Below, in pieces: positions 41,999-50,808 of a stretch of DNA of 52,484 nt (its first letter is position 1; each line of letters opens with the position of its first letter). A program made the translations under genes and the position numbers. Under the pieces are notes generated by a model. It was not told where the DNA came from and did not search any database. It saw only the letters and a list, made by a program, of their open reading frames with translations. The DNA comes from an uncultured Prevotella sp. (GTDB taxonomy: Bacteria > Bacteroidota > Bacteroidia > Bacteroidales > Bacteroidaceae). The stretch is from positions 1 through 52,484 of the forward strand of contig USHV01000019.1 in NCBI GenBank assembly GCA_900554695.1. The letters are read 5' to 3'.

Positions 41999-42203
41999 TT
42001 TAACCCAAATCGGTCATTATACCGCATATGGTTTCATATAATTTATGCATTTATGCTTTCAGCCGTCTTTTTGCTTTCCATTGGCCTCTTTTCGTTGGAT
42101 TTTTCTTGACATAGCCCGCCATGCCCGCAAAAGATCCAATGAAAACAAGCTCAATATAAAGCAAAAATACAGACTGAATTCTAATGACCGATTCGGGTTT
42201 AAG
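41999..42203. repeat. 205-bp element with terminal inverted repeats, copy 2
   Basis: Ends TTTAACCCAAATCGGTCATT (41999 onward) and TAATGACCGATTCGGGTTTA (about 42182-42202) are inverted repeats matching at 19 of 21 positions. Same orientation and length as the copy at 32163-32366. No transposase is present. An open frame crossing both copies (conserved residues LNIKQKYRLN) also exists, but it runs through the right terminal repeat into unrelated sequence, so I do not call it a gene. Confidence 0.75.
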
Positions 42204-42782
42204 AAAACGGTGCTCGTCCGACTGTTTAAAACAATTTATCAGGTATCGGAGACAGTTTATTCGATACGGAACTTCAGTTTTTCCATTGAAACCAATATCC
42301 GTTTTATTTCTACGGAGCCGCTTTTAGTGTCAGTGCGTGGGGTGGTGTGTACGCTGTTCCGCTGTTCACGATGGTTGATGTTTGTCGTGCGTGCCGTCAT
42401 ATTGCTCAGAACACAGTATGTGGCAGCTCCCGACACGCAATAAACAAGTCCGGAACATATGGCATTAACATATATTCATCTAATAAGAAAAACAACATAC
42501 GGAAATTATTATTATATTTGCATTATCGCAGTGTGTGCGCCGGTGTCGTGCATAAGATATGTATTCAGGACATGACGTGCATGCGCGTGTATGCCGGTAT
42601 GTGTGACCCGCTTTTGGGGATCAACGGCTTGAATAACATAAGCCTTATAACGTGATAATGGATGAAAAATACTCGGACACCAGCTGTATGAGCGTAAAAA
42701 ACGGCATTAGAATGTCCCAATATAGCAAAAAGATGTTAATGGCGGCTCTGCGAAGTTAAACAGTATTAATCTAATCCAACAT
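42204..42782. other. intergenic, no gene seen
   Basis: About 580 bp. Two overlapping open frames (to 42443 and 42655) have no recognisable protein features and depend on repeat sequence for their starts. No RNA gene recognised. Confidence 0.4.
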
Positions 42783-42815
42783 TTTGACATTTCATTCGTC
42801 ATATATGTAGCTTTA
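42783..42815 (+). promoter_or_regulatory. probable promoter of OmpA-type lipoprotein gene
   Basis: TTTG at 42783-42786, 21 bp, TAGCTTTA at 42808-42815 (7 of 8 match to TAnnTTTG with fixed bases T, A, T, T, T present and final G replaced by A). Leader about 40 nt. Confidence 0.5.
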
Positions 42816-42860
42816 CGATTGAGCAAAAATAAGTATTAACTAAACAACATTAATTTAGGT

Positions 42861-43736
42861 ATGAAAAGAACAAACGTAGTTATTTTGGCTGTTGCTGCCG
42901 GAATGATGCTCATGACTGGCTGTGCCAGCAAAAAGGATCTTGAGAACTGTCGTTTAGAAAATAAAGAATTGATGGGTAACTATCAAAGCACAAAGGATAA
43001 ACTCTCGGACACCAATGCGCAGCTTGCCGCAGCACAGGCACGTGTGAAGTCACTTGAAGACCAGCTCGAGCGTCAGACCAAGGACTATGCAGCATTGCAG
43101 CAGTCGCTCGACAAGAGTCTGACAAACGCCGGTTCTAACAACATCAACATCTCTAAACTGGTGGACCAGATAAACGAGTCGAACCAGTACATACGCCATC
43201 TTGTTGAGGTGAAGTCGAAGTCTGACTCGCTCAACCTCGTGCTCACAAACAACCTCACACGCTCGCTGAGCAAGGAAGAACTGAAGGAAGTTGACGTACA
43301 GGTGCTCAAGGGTGTGGTTTACATCTCGTTGGCCGACAACATGCTTTATAAGAGCGGAAGCTACGAGATAAACGACCGTGCTGCTGAGACACTGAGCAAG
43401 ATTGCAAAGATAATAATGGACTATAAGGACTACGACGTGCTCATTGAGGGCAACACCGATAATGTGCCGGTGAACACATCAAGCCCGCTGATGAAGAACA
43501 TACGCAACAACTGGGACCTCTCTTGTCTGCGTGCTTCAAGTGTCGTGCAGTATCTGCAGAACAACTACGGCGTGAATCCGAAGAGACTTACTGCCGGCGG
43601 ACGTGGCGAATACAACCCGCTTACCGACAACTCTACAGAAGTCGGCAAACAGCGTAACCGCCGTACGCAGATAATCATAACTCCTAAGCTGGATCAGTTT
43701 ATGGATCTCATAGACAAGGCTCCGGAAGGAGAATAA
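42861..43736 (+). CDS. OmpA-family lipoprotein with coiled coil
   Basis: 291 residues; a lipoprotein signal with lipobox MTGC (Cys21), a coiled-coil stalk (about residues 25-130, Lys/Glu/Gln/Leu rich), and a C-terminal OmpA-like peptidoglycan-binding domain (about 150-280). The latter shows MLYKSGSYEINDRAAETL, VLIEGNTDNVPV with the ligand-binding Asp, NWDLSCLRASSVVQYL and KQRNRRTQIIITP with the conserved Arg. Likely anchors the outer membrane to the wall. A very strong terminator follows at 43830-43861. Codons favour highly used ones, fitting an abundant envelope protein. Confidence 0.92.
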   Translation: MKRTNVVILAVAAGMMLMTGCASKKDLENCRLENKELMGNYQSTKDKLSDTNAQLAAAQARVKSLEDQLERQTKDYAALQQSLDKSLTNAGSNNINISKLVDQINESNQYIRHLVEVKSKSDSLNLVLTNNLTRSLSKEELKEVDVQVLKGVVYISLADNMLYKSGSYEINDRAAETLSKIAKIIMDYKDYDVLIEGNTDNVPVNTSSPLMKNIRNNWDLSCLRASSVVQYLQNNYGVNPKRLTAGGRGEYNPLTDNSTEVGKQRNRRTQIIITPKLDQFMDLIDKAPEGE

Positions 43737-43829
43737 GCATTATGTTTGTCGCTTTTATGTGAAAACATAAAAAAGGAAGACCAAAAAATTTTTCAATTAG
43801 GTATTAGGTATTATTGTAAGCTTTAAGGT

Positions 43830-43861
43830 AGCGCGCTTTCGTGAGAAAGCGCGCTTTTTTT
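43830..43861 (+). terminator. strong terminator
   Basis: AGCGCGCTTTC (43830-43840) pairs perfectly with GAAAGCGCGCT (43845-43855), loop GTGA, then TTTTTT. Confidence 0.92.
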
Positions 43862-43903
43862 ATCTATGCGCCGTGTGTGTTCTTGTGTTACGATGTTTTT
43901 TGC

Positions 43904-43911
43904 TAATTTTG
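43904..43911 (+). promoter_or_regulatory. -7 element for nucleobase permease gene
   Basis: TAATTTTG is a perfect TAnnTTTG match, 22 bp before the ATG at 43934, giving a leader of about 16 nt. A CTTG at 43882-43885 is at 18 bp, slightly short for a -33 box. Confidence 0.55.
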
Positions 43912-43933
43912 CCGATTGAATGAAAGACATATC

Positions 43934-45259
43934 ATGAATATGAAGAAAAATAACGACATCATCTACGCCTTGAACGACAGACCACCGTTGCTCGAGACCA
44001 TTTTCGCGGCCATGCAGCACCTGCTGGCCATATTTGTTGCCATCATGACTCCGCCGCTTATCATAGCGTCGCAGTTAGGGTTCGACCTTCACACCACGAG
44101 CTACATGGTGTCGATGGCGCTGTTCGCCTCGGGCGTCGCCACATTCGTGCAGTGCCGCAGGTTCGGACAGGTGGGCGCAGGACTGCTCTGCATACAGGGC
44201 ACGAGCTACTCGTTCATCGGTCCGGTGATAGCAGCCGGCATGGCGGGCGGTCCGGCAGTGATATTCGGAACGTGCATGGCGGCGTCGTTTGTCGAGGTGA
44301 TAATAGGACGCATATTGCGCTATGCCCGCAAAATCATCACTCCGGTGGTGTCGGGCATTGTGGTTACGCTCATCGGACTTTGCCTTATCAAGGTGGGCGT
44401 GTCGGCGTGTGGAGAAGGCAATGCTGCACAGGCTGACGGCACGTTCGGCAGCATGCGCAACCTGATGTTGGCCGGACTGGTGCTGCTGGTCATCGTGTTC
44501 TTCAACAGTTGCCGCAACCGCATGCTGCGCATGAGTTCAGTAGTGATAGGTCTTATCGTGGGCTATGTGGTGGCATGGGCAATGGGCATGATCGACTTCT
44601 CGTCGGCAGGAAGCTACGCAGGCTTCTATCTGCCGCAGCCGTTCAAATATGGCATCGACTTCGACTGGTCGGCATTCATATCGCTGAGCATCATATTCGT
44701 TATAACAGCCATCGAGGCTTATGGCGACATAACCGCCAACTCGCTCATCTCCGGCGAGCCCGTCGAGGGCAAGGTGTTCGACCAGAGAGTGTCCGGAGGC
44801 GTGGTGGCAAACGGTCTGACATCGTTTGTGGCTGCCGTGTTCAACTCGTTCCCCAATTCCATCTTCGCCCAGAACAACGGCATGATACAGCTCACGGGCG
44901 TGGCAAGCCGCTATGTGGGTTATTTCATAGCGTTGTTTCTTGTCCTTCTTGGATTGTTCCCGGCTGTGAGCCTCGTGTTCTCGCTCATGCCTGAGCCGGT
45001 GCTCGGAGGTGCCACGCTGCTAATGTTCGGCACGGTGGCTACGGCGGGCATACGCATCATTGCGTCGCAACCCATAGGCCGCAAGGAAGTGTTGGTCATG
45101 GCCGTCAGCTTCTCGCTCGGACTGAGTGTTGAGCTCGTGCCCGACATCCTTGCGGGACTTCCCAAGGAGGTGGCAAGCATATTCTCGTCGGGTATCACCA
45201 CCGGTGGAGTGGCGGCCATCGTTTCAAATCTGCTTATAAGAATAAAAGATCAGGACTGA
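43934..45259 (+). CDS. NCS2-family nucleobase permease (xanthine/uracil type)
   Basis: Inner-membrane proton symporter for purines or uracil. About 441 residues with roughly 12 to 14 membrane segments. The NCS2/NAT signature is present as QNNGMIQLTG (about residue 320), preceded by the functionally important Glu in AIEAYGDITANSLISG. The cysteine-rich and CIQGTSYSFIGP block near residue 95 is also typical. The start is an ATG at 43934 or 43940; the frame also opens at a TTG at 43916. The EA.GD variant suggests a purine (xanthine or urate) carrier over uracil, but this is inference. The EamA gene follows after 15 bp. Confidence 0.9.
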   Translation: MNMKKNNDIIYALNDRPPLLETIFAAMQHLLAIFVAIMTPPLIIASQLGFDLHTTSYMVSMALFASGVATFVQCRRFGQVGAGLLCIQGTSYSFIGPVIAAGMAGGPAVIFGTCMAASFVEVIIGRILRYARKIITPVVSGIVVTLIGLCLIKVGVSACGEGNAAQADGTFGSMRNLMLAGLVLLVIVFFNSCRNRMLRMSSVVIGLIVGYVVAWAMGMIDFSSAGSYAGFYLPQPFKYGIDFDWSAFISLSIIFVITAIEAYGDITANSLISGEPVEGKVFDQRVSGGVVANGLTSFVAAVFNSFPNSIFAQNNGMIQLTGVASRYVGYFIALFLVLLGLFPAVSLVFSLMPEPVLGGATLLMFGTVATAGIRIIASQPIGRKEVLVMAVSFSLGLSVELVPDILAGLPKEVASIFSSGITTGGVAAIVSNLLIRIKDQD

Positions 45260-45274
45260 AGCAATATCATCGTT

Positions 45275-46216
45275 ATGCAATCAAGATTGAAGGGGTATGC
45301 GTGCGGCATAGGAGCTGCCGTGTGTTACGGTACCAATCCGTTGGGCGCACTGTTCTTGTATGAGGATGGCATCAATGCCAACTCGGTGTTGTTCTATCGT
45401 TTCGCGCTTGCCGTGGTGATGCTCGGGCTGCTCATGGCGGTGAAAGGCAAGTCGCTGCTCGTGAGCGGTAAGGAGCTGGCTTTGCTTGCCGTGCTGGGCG
45501 TGGTGTTCTCCACGTCGTCCATGTCGCTTTATTTCAGCTTCTGTTTCATGGATGCCGGCATCGCCTCCACGCTTCTTTTCGTCTATCCTGTCATGGTGGC
45601 TGTCATCATGGCTGTGCTTTTCAAGGAACGGCTGTCGGCCGCCGCGTTGTTTGCCATAGTGCTGGCTCTTGTGGGCATTGCCCTGCTTTATAATGGTGAC
45701 GGTGGTGTCAGGCTGAGCACTGCCGGCGTGTTGCTCGTGATGCTTTCGTCGCTCAGCTACGCCATATACATAGTGGTGGTGAACAAGTCGCCGCTGCGCA
45801 TATCGTCGCTCAAGCTCACGTTCTATGTGTTGTTCTTCGGTATGCTCACCATCTTGGCCAATTCGTTTGTTTCGGGCATACACATACAGATGCTCACCAC
45901 GCCTCGCATGTGGCTGTGTGCATTCATGTTGGCGCTGTTGCCTACGGTGTTCTCGCTCGTGCTTATGGTGATAGCGGTTCATGAGATAGGCTCCACGCCG
46001 ACGGCGGTGATGGGAGCGCTTGAGCCGCTTACGGCTGTAGTGATAGGTGTGACGGTGTTCGGTGAGCAGCTCACGGCTCGCCTTTCGGTGGGAATAGTAC
46101 TTATATTGCTGGCTGTTATGATAATAGTTGCCGGAAAGTCGTTCTCTCCGGCAAGGGTGATTCATGTGGTGAGCTATCTCGGCCACGTCATTTCCAAGAC
46201 ATGGAGATGGAAATGA
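45275..46216 (+). CDS. EamA/DMT-family exporter
   Basis: Ten-segment drug/metabolite transporter of 313 residues. Two EamA halves (about 5-140 and 155-290) are visible; the first starts GYACGIGAAVCYGTNPLGA and contains ASTLLFVYPVMVAVIMAVLFKERLS, the second has STPTAVMGALEPLTAVVIGVTVFGEQLT, the typical G.LEP..A......GE motif. Substrate unknown. It starts 15 bp after the permease gene, so is co-transcribed. Its stop codon lies inside a hairpin shared with the convergent porin gene. Confidence 0.88.
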   Translation: MQSRLKGYACGIGAAVCYGTNPLGALFLYEDGINANSVLFYRFALAVVMLGLLMAVKGKSLLVSGKELALLAVLGVVFSTSSMSLYFSFCFMDAGIASTLLFVYPVMVAVIMAVLFKERLSAAALFAIVLALVGIALLYNGDGGVRLSTAGVLLVMLSSLSYAIYIVVVNKSPLRISSLKLTFYVLFFGMLTILANSFVSGIHIQMLTTPRMWLCAFMLALLPTVFSLVLMVIAVHEIGSTPTAVMGALEPLTAVVIGVTVFGEQLTARLSVGIVLILLAVMIIVAGKSFSPARVIHVVSYLGHVISKTWRWK

Positions 46217-46222
46217 CGTGGC
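46182..46222. terminator. hairpin at convergent gene ends, overlapping EamA stop codon
   Basis: GCCACGTCATTTCC (46182-46195) pairs perfectly with GGAAATGACGTGGC (46209-46222) with a 13-nt loop. It covers the EamA stop codon (46214-46216) and lies 15 bp from the stop of the minus-strand porin gene. The ACGTCATTTCC core is like that of the 22-nt array at 21836, and two 22-nt units can be laid over it. No T tract, so termination is uncertain. Confidence 0.5.
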
Positions 46223-46236
46223 TACAAAGCCAAGGT

Positions 46237-47277
46237 TTAGAAGTGGGTCATGAATTCTACTACGATCTTGTCGCGCTCTGACGGTTTTGCTATTGCGCCG
46301 TCGCGGTAGAAATATTTCTCATAGTTTATTCTTATGTCGCTTATGAACGGCTTGCAGAAACTCAGTGTAAGACCGCCTGTGACACGCGAGCGCTGGTAGT
46401 CGTTGATGATGAGCGAGCCGGCCGAATTCTGCTCGCCGTCGGTGTAGCGCATGCCGTCGCTGTGGTCGCTCATGTAGTCGTAGCGCACCAGCGGAGTGAT
46501 GTATTTCAACGCTCCCTTGCGGAGTTTGAAGTCGTAGCTTGCGAACGCGTCAACGGCATGCACGTTCTTGAATGCGTCTTTTGAATAGTGCTTCAGCAGA
46601 TATTCGGCTTCTATGTGCCAGCCGTGACCGTGATAGTATGCTCCGGCGTCATACATCATGACATTGATATGGTCGGGTCTGATTTTCTGTGTGCTCAATG
46701 TGAGGTTGAAGCCATGAGGAAAGAACATCTGCGCTTTGGCGGAGAAGTTGATGTTGTTTGTCCAGAAATCTTTCTGGTTTGTCAGTCCGCTGCCGTTGAA
46801 CGCTCCTGCTTCTAATTTTATGGGGAATCCTACATTGAGGTTATAACCTATGGCTGCACCGACGTCGCGCACGTTGCCCACCTGCTTGGCGATGAATGAA
46901 CGGTTGGCGAAATACTGCTGGTTGGGCGAGCGGTGGGCATCGATGGTGAACGGCACACGCATCTGTCCTATGGTGAACTGCATCGACTTGGTCGGAGTAA
47001 GTCGGGTATATGCGTCGAGCATCTTGATGGCACCTTCGTCGCAAAGGTCTATTTCGGCTTTGTACGAGATGAACGATGTTATGTTTCCGTCCACGCTTAT
47101 ACGTGCGTTGCGCACCTGGAAGCGCCCTTTGTTCTCCTCGGTCTGATACTCATATTTGCCTCTTATGGTTCCGTGCAGATGAGGTGTGTAGTCTGTCTTT
47201 TCTTCTTCCTGTGCCGGGGCGTTGCCGGCTATGCACGCACCGATGGCGGCAAGGGTCAGCATTTTTGCTAATCTCAT
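46237..47277 (-). CDS. porin O/P family outer-membrane porin
   Basis: Outer-membrane barrel related to phosphate-selective porins O/P. 346 residues with signal peptide MRLAKMLTLAAIGACIAGNAPAQ. Family blocks: HLHGTIRGKYEYQTEENKG, RFQVRNARISVDGNITSFISYKAEIDLCDEG, LTPTKSMQFTIGQMRVPFTIDAHRSPNQQYFANRSFI and GFNLTLSTQK. It ends in the aromatic FMTHF expected of barrels. Whether it prefers phosphate is unknown; many Bacteroidota homologues are general. A GAACTTTG on the minus strand near 47355 resembles a -7 element with one mismatch. Confidence 0.88.
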   Translation of the reverse strand: MRLAKMLTLAAIGACIAGNAPAQEEEKTDYTPHLHGTIRGKYEYQTEENKGRFQVRNARISVDGNITSFISYKAEIDLCDEGAIKMLDAYTRLTPTKSMQFTIGQMRVPFTIDAHRSPNQQYFANRSFIAKQVGNVRDVGAAIGYNLNVGFPIKLEAGAFNGSGLTNQKDFWTNNINFSAKAQMFFPHGFNLTLSTQKIRPDHINVMMYDAGAYYHGHGWHIEAEYLLKHYSKDAFKNVHAVDAFASYDFKLRKGALKYITPLVRYDYMSDHSDGMRYTDGEQNSAGSLIINDYQRSRVTGGLTLSFCKPFISDIRINYEKYFYRDGAIAKPSERDKIVVEFMTHF

Positions 47278-47630
47278 GTGTTTTGTTTTTATTTAATTAA
47301 ATATGGTGTGTACTTTTATATGTGCCGACTCATCCGCGTCCCGTTTGTCAGCGCTGCAAAGTTCATGTTTTCATTTTACGTTCCCGTGACACACATATTA
47401 CATAAATGTTACATCTTAAAAACTTCATCGTCGGCAGATTGCTGCCTGCCCTCCGTGCCCTCAGGCGGGTGTAATGTATCAGCCTACGGGATAGGAACGT
47501 GTATTACTGCGACTTTTAAACCGAGGATGAAATGATAACAGAATACCACAATTCAGACCGTAATGTAAAATTTAACTATTATTATGTTAATAAATTATGA
47601 CTATAATAATGCTGTTAGATAAATATTTTA
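47278..47630. other. intergenic between divergent porin and surface-protein genes
   Basis: No gene seen. It contains a GC-rich stretch near 47440-47490 and the A/T-rich region leading to the surface-protein promoter. No clear repeat unit was found. Confidence 0.4.
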
Positions 47631-47638
47631 TATATTTG
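47631..47638 (+). promoter_or_regulatory. -7 element for large surface-protein gene
   Basis: TATATTTG matches TAnnTTTG exactly. The ATG at 47868 is about 225 nt downstream of the expected start, an unusually long leader. No convincing -33 box. Confidence 0.5.
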
Positions 47639-47867
47639 CCAACGACTATTGAAGTGAACTTAAATTGTGTGATGAACAACTAATAACTTGACAAAGAAAC
47701 CGATAACTGAAAACAATATAACCAGATGAAGGAAATCGGTCGCTTTTATTGAGATTATTAAGAAGCTTAAATTTTGTTGGAAGAAGTGTAAATGCGTCCG
47801 GCGGACGTGTGTACTATTTCAAGGATATTATTAATTTACTATTATTAACTAAAACTAAAGGCTAAGT

Positions 47868-50735
47868 ATGAAAAAACAATTACTTATGTTGGGCTTGGGC
47901 CTATTTGGTAGTGTTACCATGTATGCCCAGTTGTCGTCGCCGTTTACGGGCGCGCAACCATCTGACGTAGTCGATTCAAAGGCTGACTATTATATTTATA
48001 ATGTCAAGTCTGGCAAATGGCTGCAGAACAATGACGACCACGCATCTGATCCACCAAACAATGCTTCATTGTGGACAACACGTGCTGAACTTGGAACAAG
48101 AGGTATTGACTGGGAGGTGAAATGCCTTGTGCAGGATCCTTATGGCAATATGTATCAGCTCAATCCTAAGTTTAATGGTAATGGAAGTATGAATGCTTCC
48201 AATCTTTACCTTGATACAAATGAAGGTGTAACGCAGTGGGTTCTCGAGCCGGTAAGCGATGCAGGTGTGCCAAATGCATTCCGTATCTGCGCTAACACAG
48301 GAGATTATCCGTATCTCTATGTAGGAACTGACGGATGGCTCGGAGCATCTGTAGATGGAGAAAACGATGGTGAGAATGACGTATGGCAGCTTGTTACAAA
48401 AGAGGAGCGTCTCGAATATATGAAGAAACAGGCTGAACTCAATGGCAGTGCAGACGCAACATGGCTTATTGGTTGTCCTACTTTCGCCAACCAGGATAAA
48501 AGATACAGCAATTGGGTGGCATCAGTCTCAAAAGGTGGACACGATGACATCATTACACACGGACCTGCTAACGGATACAGCGGCGACGGTGCTGTAAACT
48601 GTAACAGAATATATGAGATATGGAGCTCATGGAATGGTTCTCTGACACAGAACATCAAGGAATTGCCTGATGGAACTTACGGTTTGAGCGTTCAGGGATA
48701 CTATCGCGAGGGTTCTGCAGACGATGTTAAGGACTGGAATCAGGGTGAGCCTTTTGCTTACGACCTTTGGTCAACAGATGCCGAACATCATTATGCATCA
48801 TATTTTGCTAACAGTACGAGCGCTCCGTTGATGTCTATTTTCGATGGTGCCAAGGACGCAAAAGAAGCAGGTTATGAGTATAACGCGAAGAAGACCGATC
48901 AGGAATGGGGTGATGTGCTTGAAAGCGGCAAGTGGATTCCTAACAGTACAGACCAGGCTTCTTATGCTTTGTTCTACGGTGCTTACCTGAATCCGGAAAT
49001 CAAGACTTCTGTCGTAGGCGGTACTCTTTCTATCGGTGTTAAGAAGGACCAGGGTGTGAACGACGACTGGATTATCGTTGACAACTTCAAACTGACATAT
49101 TATGGCTCTGCAGTTGATCTCACTCAGGTTAAGGCAACTCTTGCACAGGCTATCGAGGATGCCGAGGGTGTTACTGCACGTTCTACCGATGCCATCAACA
49201 AGATATTCGATGATGCATTGGCATCAGGAAAAGAAGTGTATGCAAGCTCTTCTGACGCTACAGTCATCGGCGATGCTGCAAGCGCTATCATGAATGCTAT
49301 TGAACTCATGAACAGTGAGGCTGGTGTTAACGGAGGATATCTCGTACAGACTGTCGCTCTCGCTCAGAACGAGAAGGTTGAAGGCGATGCTATGACTGCT
49401 GCCGAGAATGTTGCTGCTAATGGTACTACTGTGGATGAGATAAATACTGCTCTCAACGATCTGCGCCTGGCACGTCGTCTGAACGCAGCCGATAAGCAGG
49501 AGAATCTCTATAAGGGCAACACTCCAGTTGCAGGAAATGCTTATTATCTTTATAATGTAGGTCAGAAACGCTTCTTCTGTGGCGGTGATGACTGGGGTGC
49601 ACACGCAGCTGTCGGATTCCCGGGTGTTATGGTTACACTTGTTGATACCGGCACAGACGGTACTTTCGTAATAGATACTCAACTGCGTAATGGTGAGAAC
49701 CAGCACTATCTGAACTATGGTGGATATTGCGATACAGGCGATCAGAATCAGTGGACATTCGTACAGGTAAGTGACGGTGTTTATAAGATTAAACGTGCGG
49801 ACGTTACAGGTCTTAGCGAAGAAGAGGCAGCCAACAATCAGTATCTCCTCGGCTTCCGTCAGGGCAGCTACGATGCAGTGGATACCAATATTGCCGACAG
49901 CGAAGATCCTAATAACCTTTGGGTTCTTGTAACTAAGGAAGACCGTGACGCTCTGCTTGAGACTGCAACAGAAGAGAACCCGGTTGACGCTTCTTATCTG
50001 ATCAAGATGCCTAACTTCAACCAGCGTGAATATGAAATCACCGGTGGATGGGACAATACCGACGCTTCTGATTATGCTTGGGAGCATGTTAATGGTGCTA
50101 TTTATGGACGTAACGAGCGGAAGAGTGATTTTGCATTCGAATGTTTCAATCAGGATCCGCTTAACCTTATACAGACTATTTATGACATGCTGCCGGGTTA
50201 CTATGTACTTTCTGTACAGGGATATTACCGCGACTGCACTGAAGTAGATTACACACAGGCTATTGCTGCCGGTGGATATGAGCCACAGCGTCTCGCTAAG
50301 CTCTATGCTTTGGACGGTAGCTTGAATGAGTTCTCTACAGAACTTGTAACAATCGAGCAGTATGCAAACTACGCACCGGGTTATGGCTGGAACAGTAACA
50401 CTACCGTAGGATGGATTCCTAACAATCCTGAGCAGGCTACTAACTACTTCCAGGTTGGTGCTTATAAGAACAGTGTCCTCGTTAAGGTTGCTGATGACGG
50501 AACTCTCTCAATCGGTGTTAAGAAAGATGGTGGTATCGAGAAAGACTGGGTATGTATTGATAACTTCCGTCTGACTTATCTCGGTGAGCAGACTCCTACC
50601 GGAATCAATGGCGTGACAGAAGATGTTGAAGCTGTTAAGGATGGTAAGATCTACAACCTCCAGGGTATCCAGGTTAAGGATGCTACACAGCGTGGTATAT
50701 ACATCAAGAACGGAAAGAAGTTTGTTGTGAAATAA
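47868..50735 (+). CDS. large secreted protein with internal duplication and T9SS-like C-terminus
   Basis: 955 residues, no named family recognised. Signal peptide MKKQLLMLGLGLFGSVTMYAQ. Two homologous halves, about residues 37-415 and 552-910: each begins with DYYIYNV or AYYLYNV, has a lectin-like W/Q-rich part (QWVLEPV; QWTFVQV), LVTKEERLEY or LVTKEDRDAL, a Tyr-rich core LSVQGYYRE or LSVQGYYRD, WIPNSTDQA or WIPNNPEQA, and closes LSIGVKKD..G..DDWIIVDNFKLTY or the parallel. Between them (about 416-550) is a Ala-rich helical linker resembling FIVAR. The last 40 residues (DGKIYNLQGIQVKDATQRGI, then KKFVVK) look like a surface-sorting domain common in Prevotella. Function unknown; carbohydrate binding is an inference. 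Confidence 0.82.
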   Translation: MKKQLLMLGLGLFGSVTMYAQLSSPFTGAQPSDVVDSKADYYIYNVKSGKWLQNNDDHASDPPNNASLWTTRAELGTRGIDWEVKCLVQDPYGNMYQLNPKFNGNGSMNASNLYLDTNEGVTQWVLEPVSDAGVPNAFRICANTGDYPYLYVGTDGWLGASVDGENDGENDVWQLVTKEERLEYMKKQAELNGSADATWLIGCPTFANQDKRYSNWVASVSKGGHDDIITHGPANGYSGDGAVNCNRIYEIWSSWNGSLTQNIKELPDGTYGLSVQGYYREGSADDVKDWNQGEPFAYDLWSTDAEHHYASYFANSTSAPLMSIFDGAKDAKEAGYEYNAKKTDQEWGDVLESGKWIPNSTDQASYALFYGAYLNPEIKTSVVGGTLSIGVKKDQGVNDDWIIVDNFKLTYYGSAVDLTQVKATLAQAIEDAEGVTARSTDAINKIFDDALASGKEVYASSSDATVIGDAASAIMNAIELMNSEAGVNGGYLVQTVALAQNEKVEGDAMTAAENVAANGTTVDEINTALNDLRLARRLNAADKQENLYKGNTPVAGNAYYLYNVGQKRFFCGGDDWGAHAAVGFPGVMVTLVDTGTDGTFVIDTQLRNGENQHYLNYGGYCDTGDQNQWTFVQVSDGVYKIKRADVTGLSEEEAANNQYLLGFRQGSYDAVDTNIADSEDPNNLWVLVTKEDRDALLETATEENPVDASYLIKMPNFNQREYEITGGWDNTDASDYAWEHVNGAIYGRNERKSDFAFECFNQDPLNLIQTIYDMLPGYYVLSVQGYYRDCTEVDYTQAIAAGGYEPQRLAKLYALDGSLNEFSTELVTIEQYANYAPGYGWNSNTTVGWIPNNPEQATNYFQVGAYKNSVLVKVADDGTLSIGVKKDGGIEKDWVCIDNFRLTYLGEQTPTGINGVTEDVEAVKDGKIYNLQGIQVKDATQRGIYIKNGKKFVVK

Positions 50736-50770
50736 CGTCTTTTTCCTCAATACATTTATATTATAAGTGG

Positions 50771-50808
50771 AGAGTCCTTCCCCTGTTTCAGAGGGGAGGA
50801 CTCTTTTT
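50771..50808 (+). terminator. terminator after large surface-protein gene
   Basis: AGAGTCCTTCCCCT (50771-50784) pairs with AGGGGAGGACTCT (50792-50804) with one bulged base, followed by TTTTT. Confidence 0.85.

Noticed and set aside
42045..42443. Frame with LNIKQKYRLN shared with 32193-32438
   Set aside because: It follows the TIR element and continues through its end into non-homologous sequence; base changes between copies show no preference for third positions that I can see.
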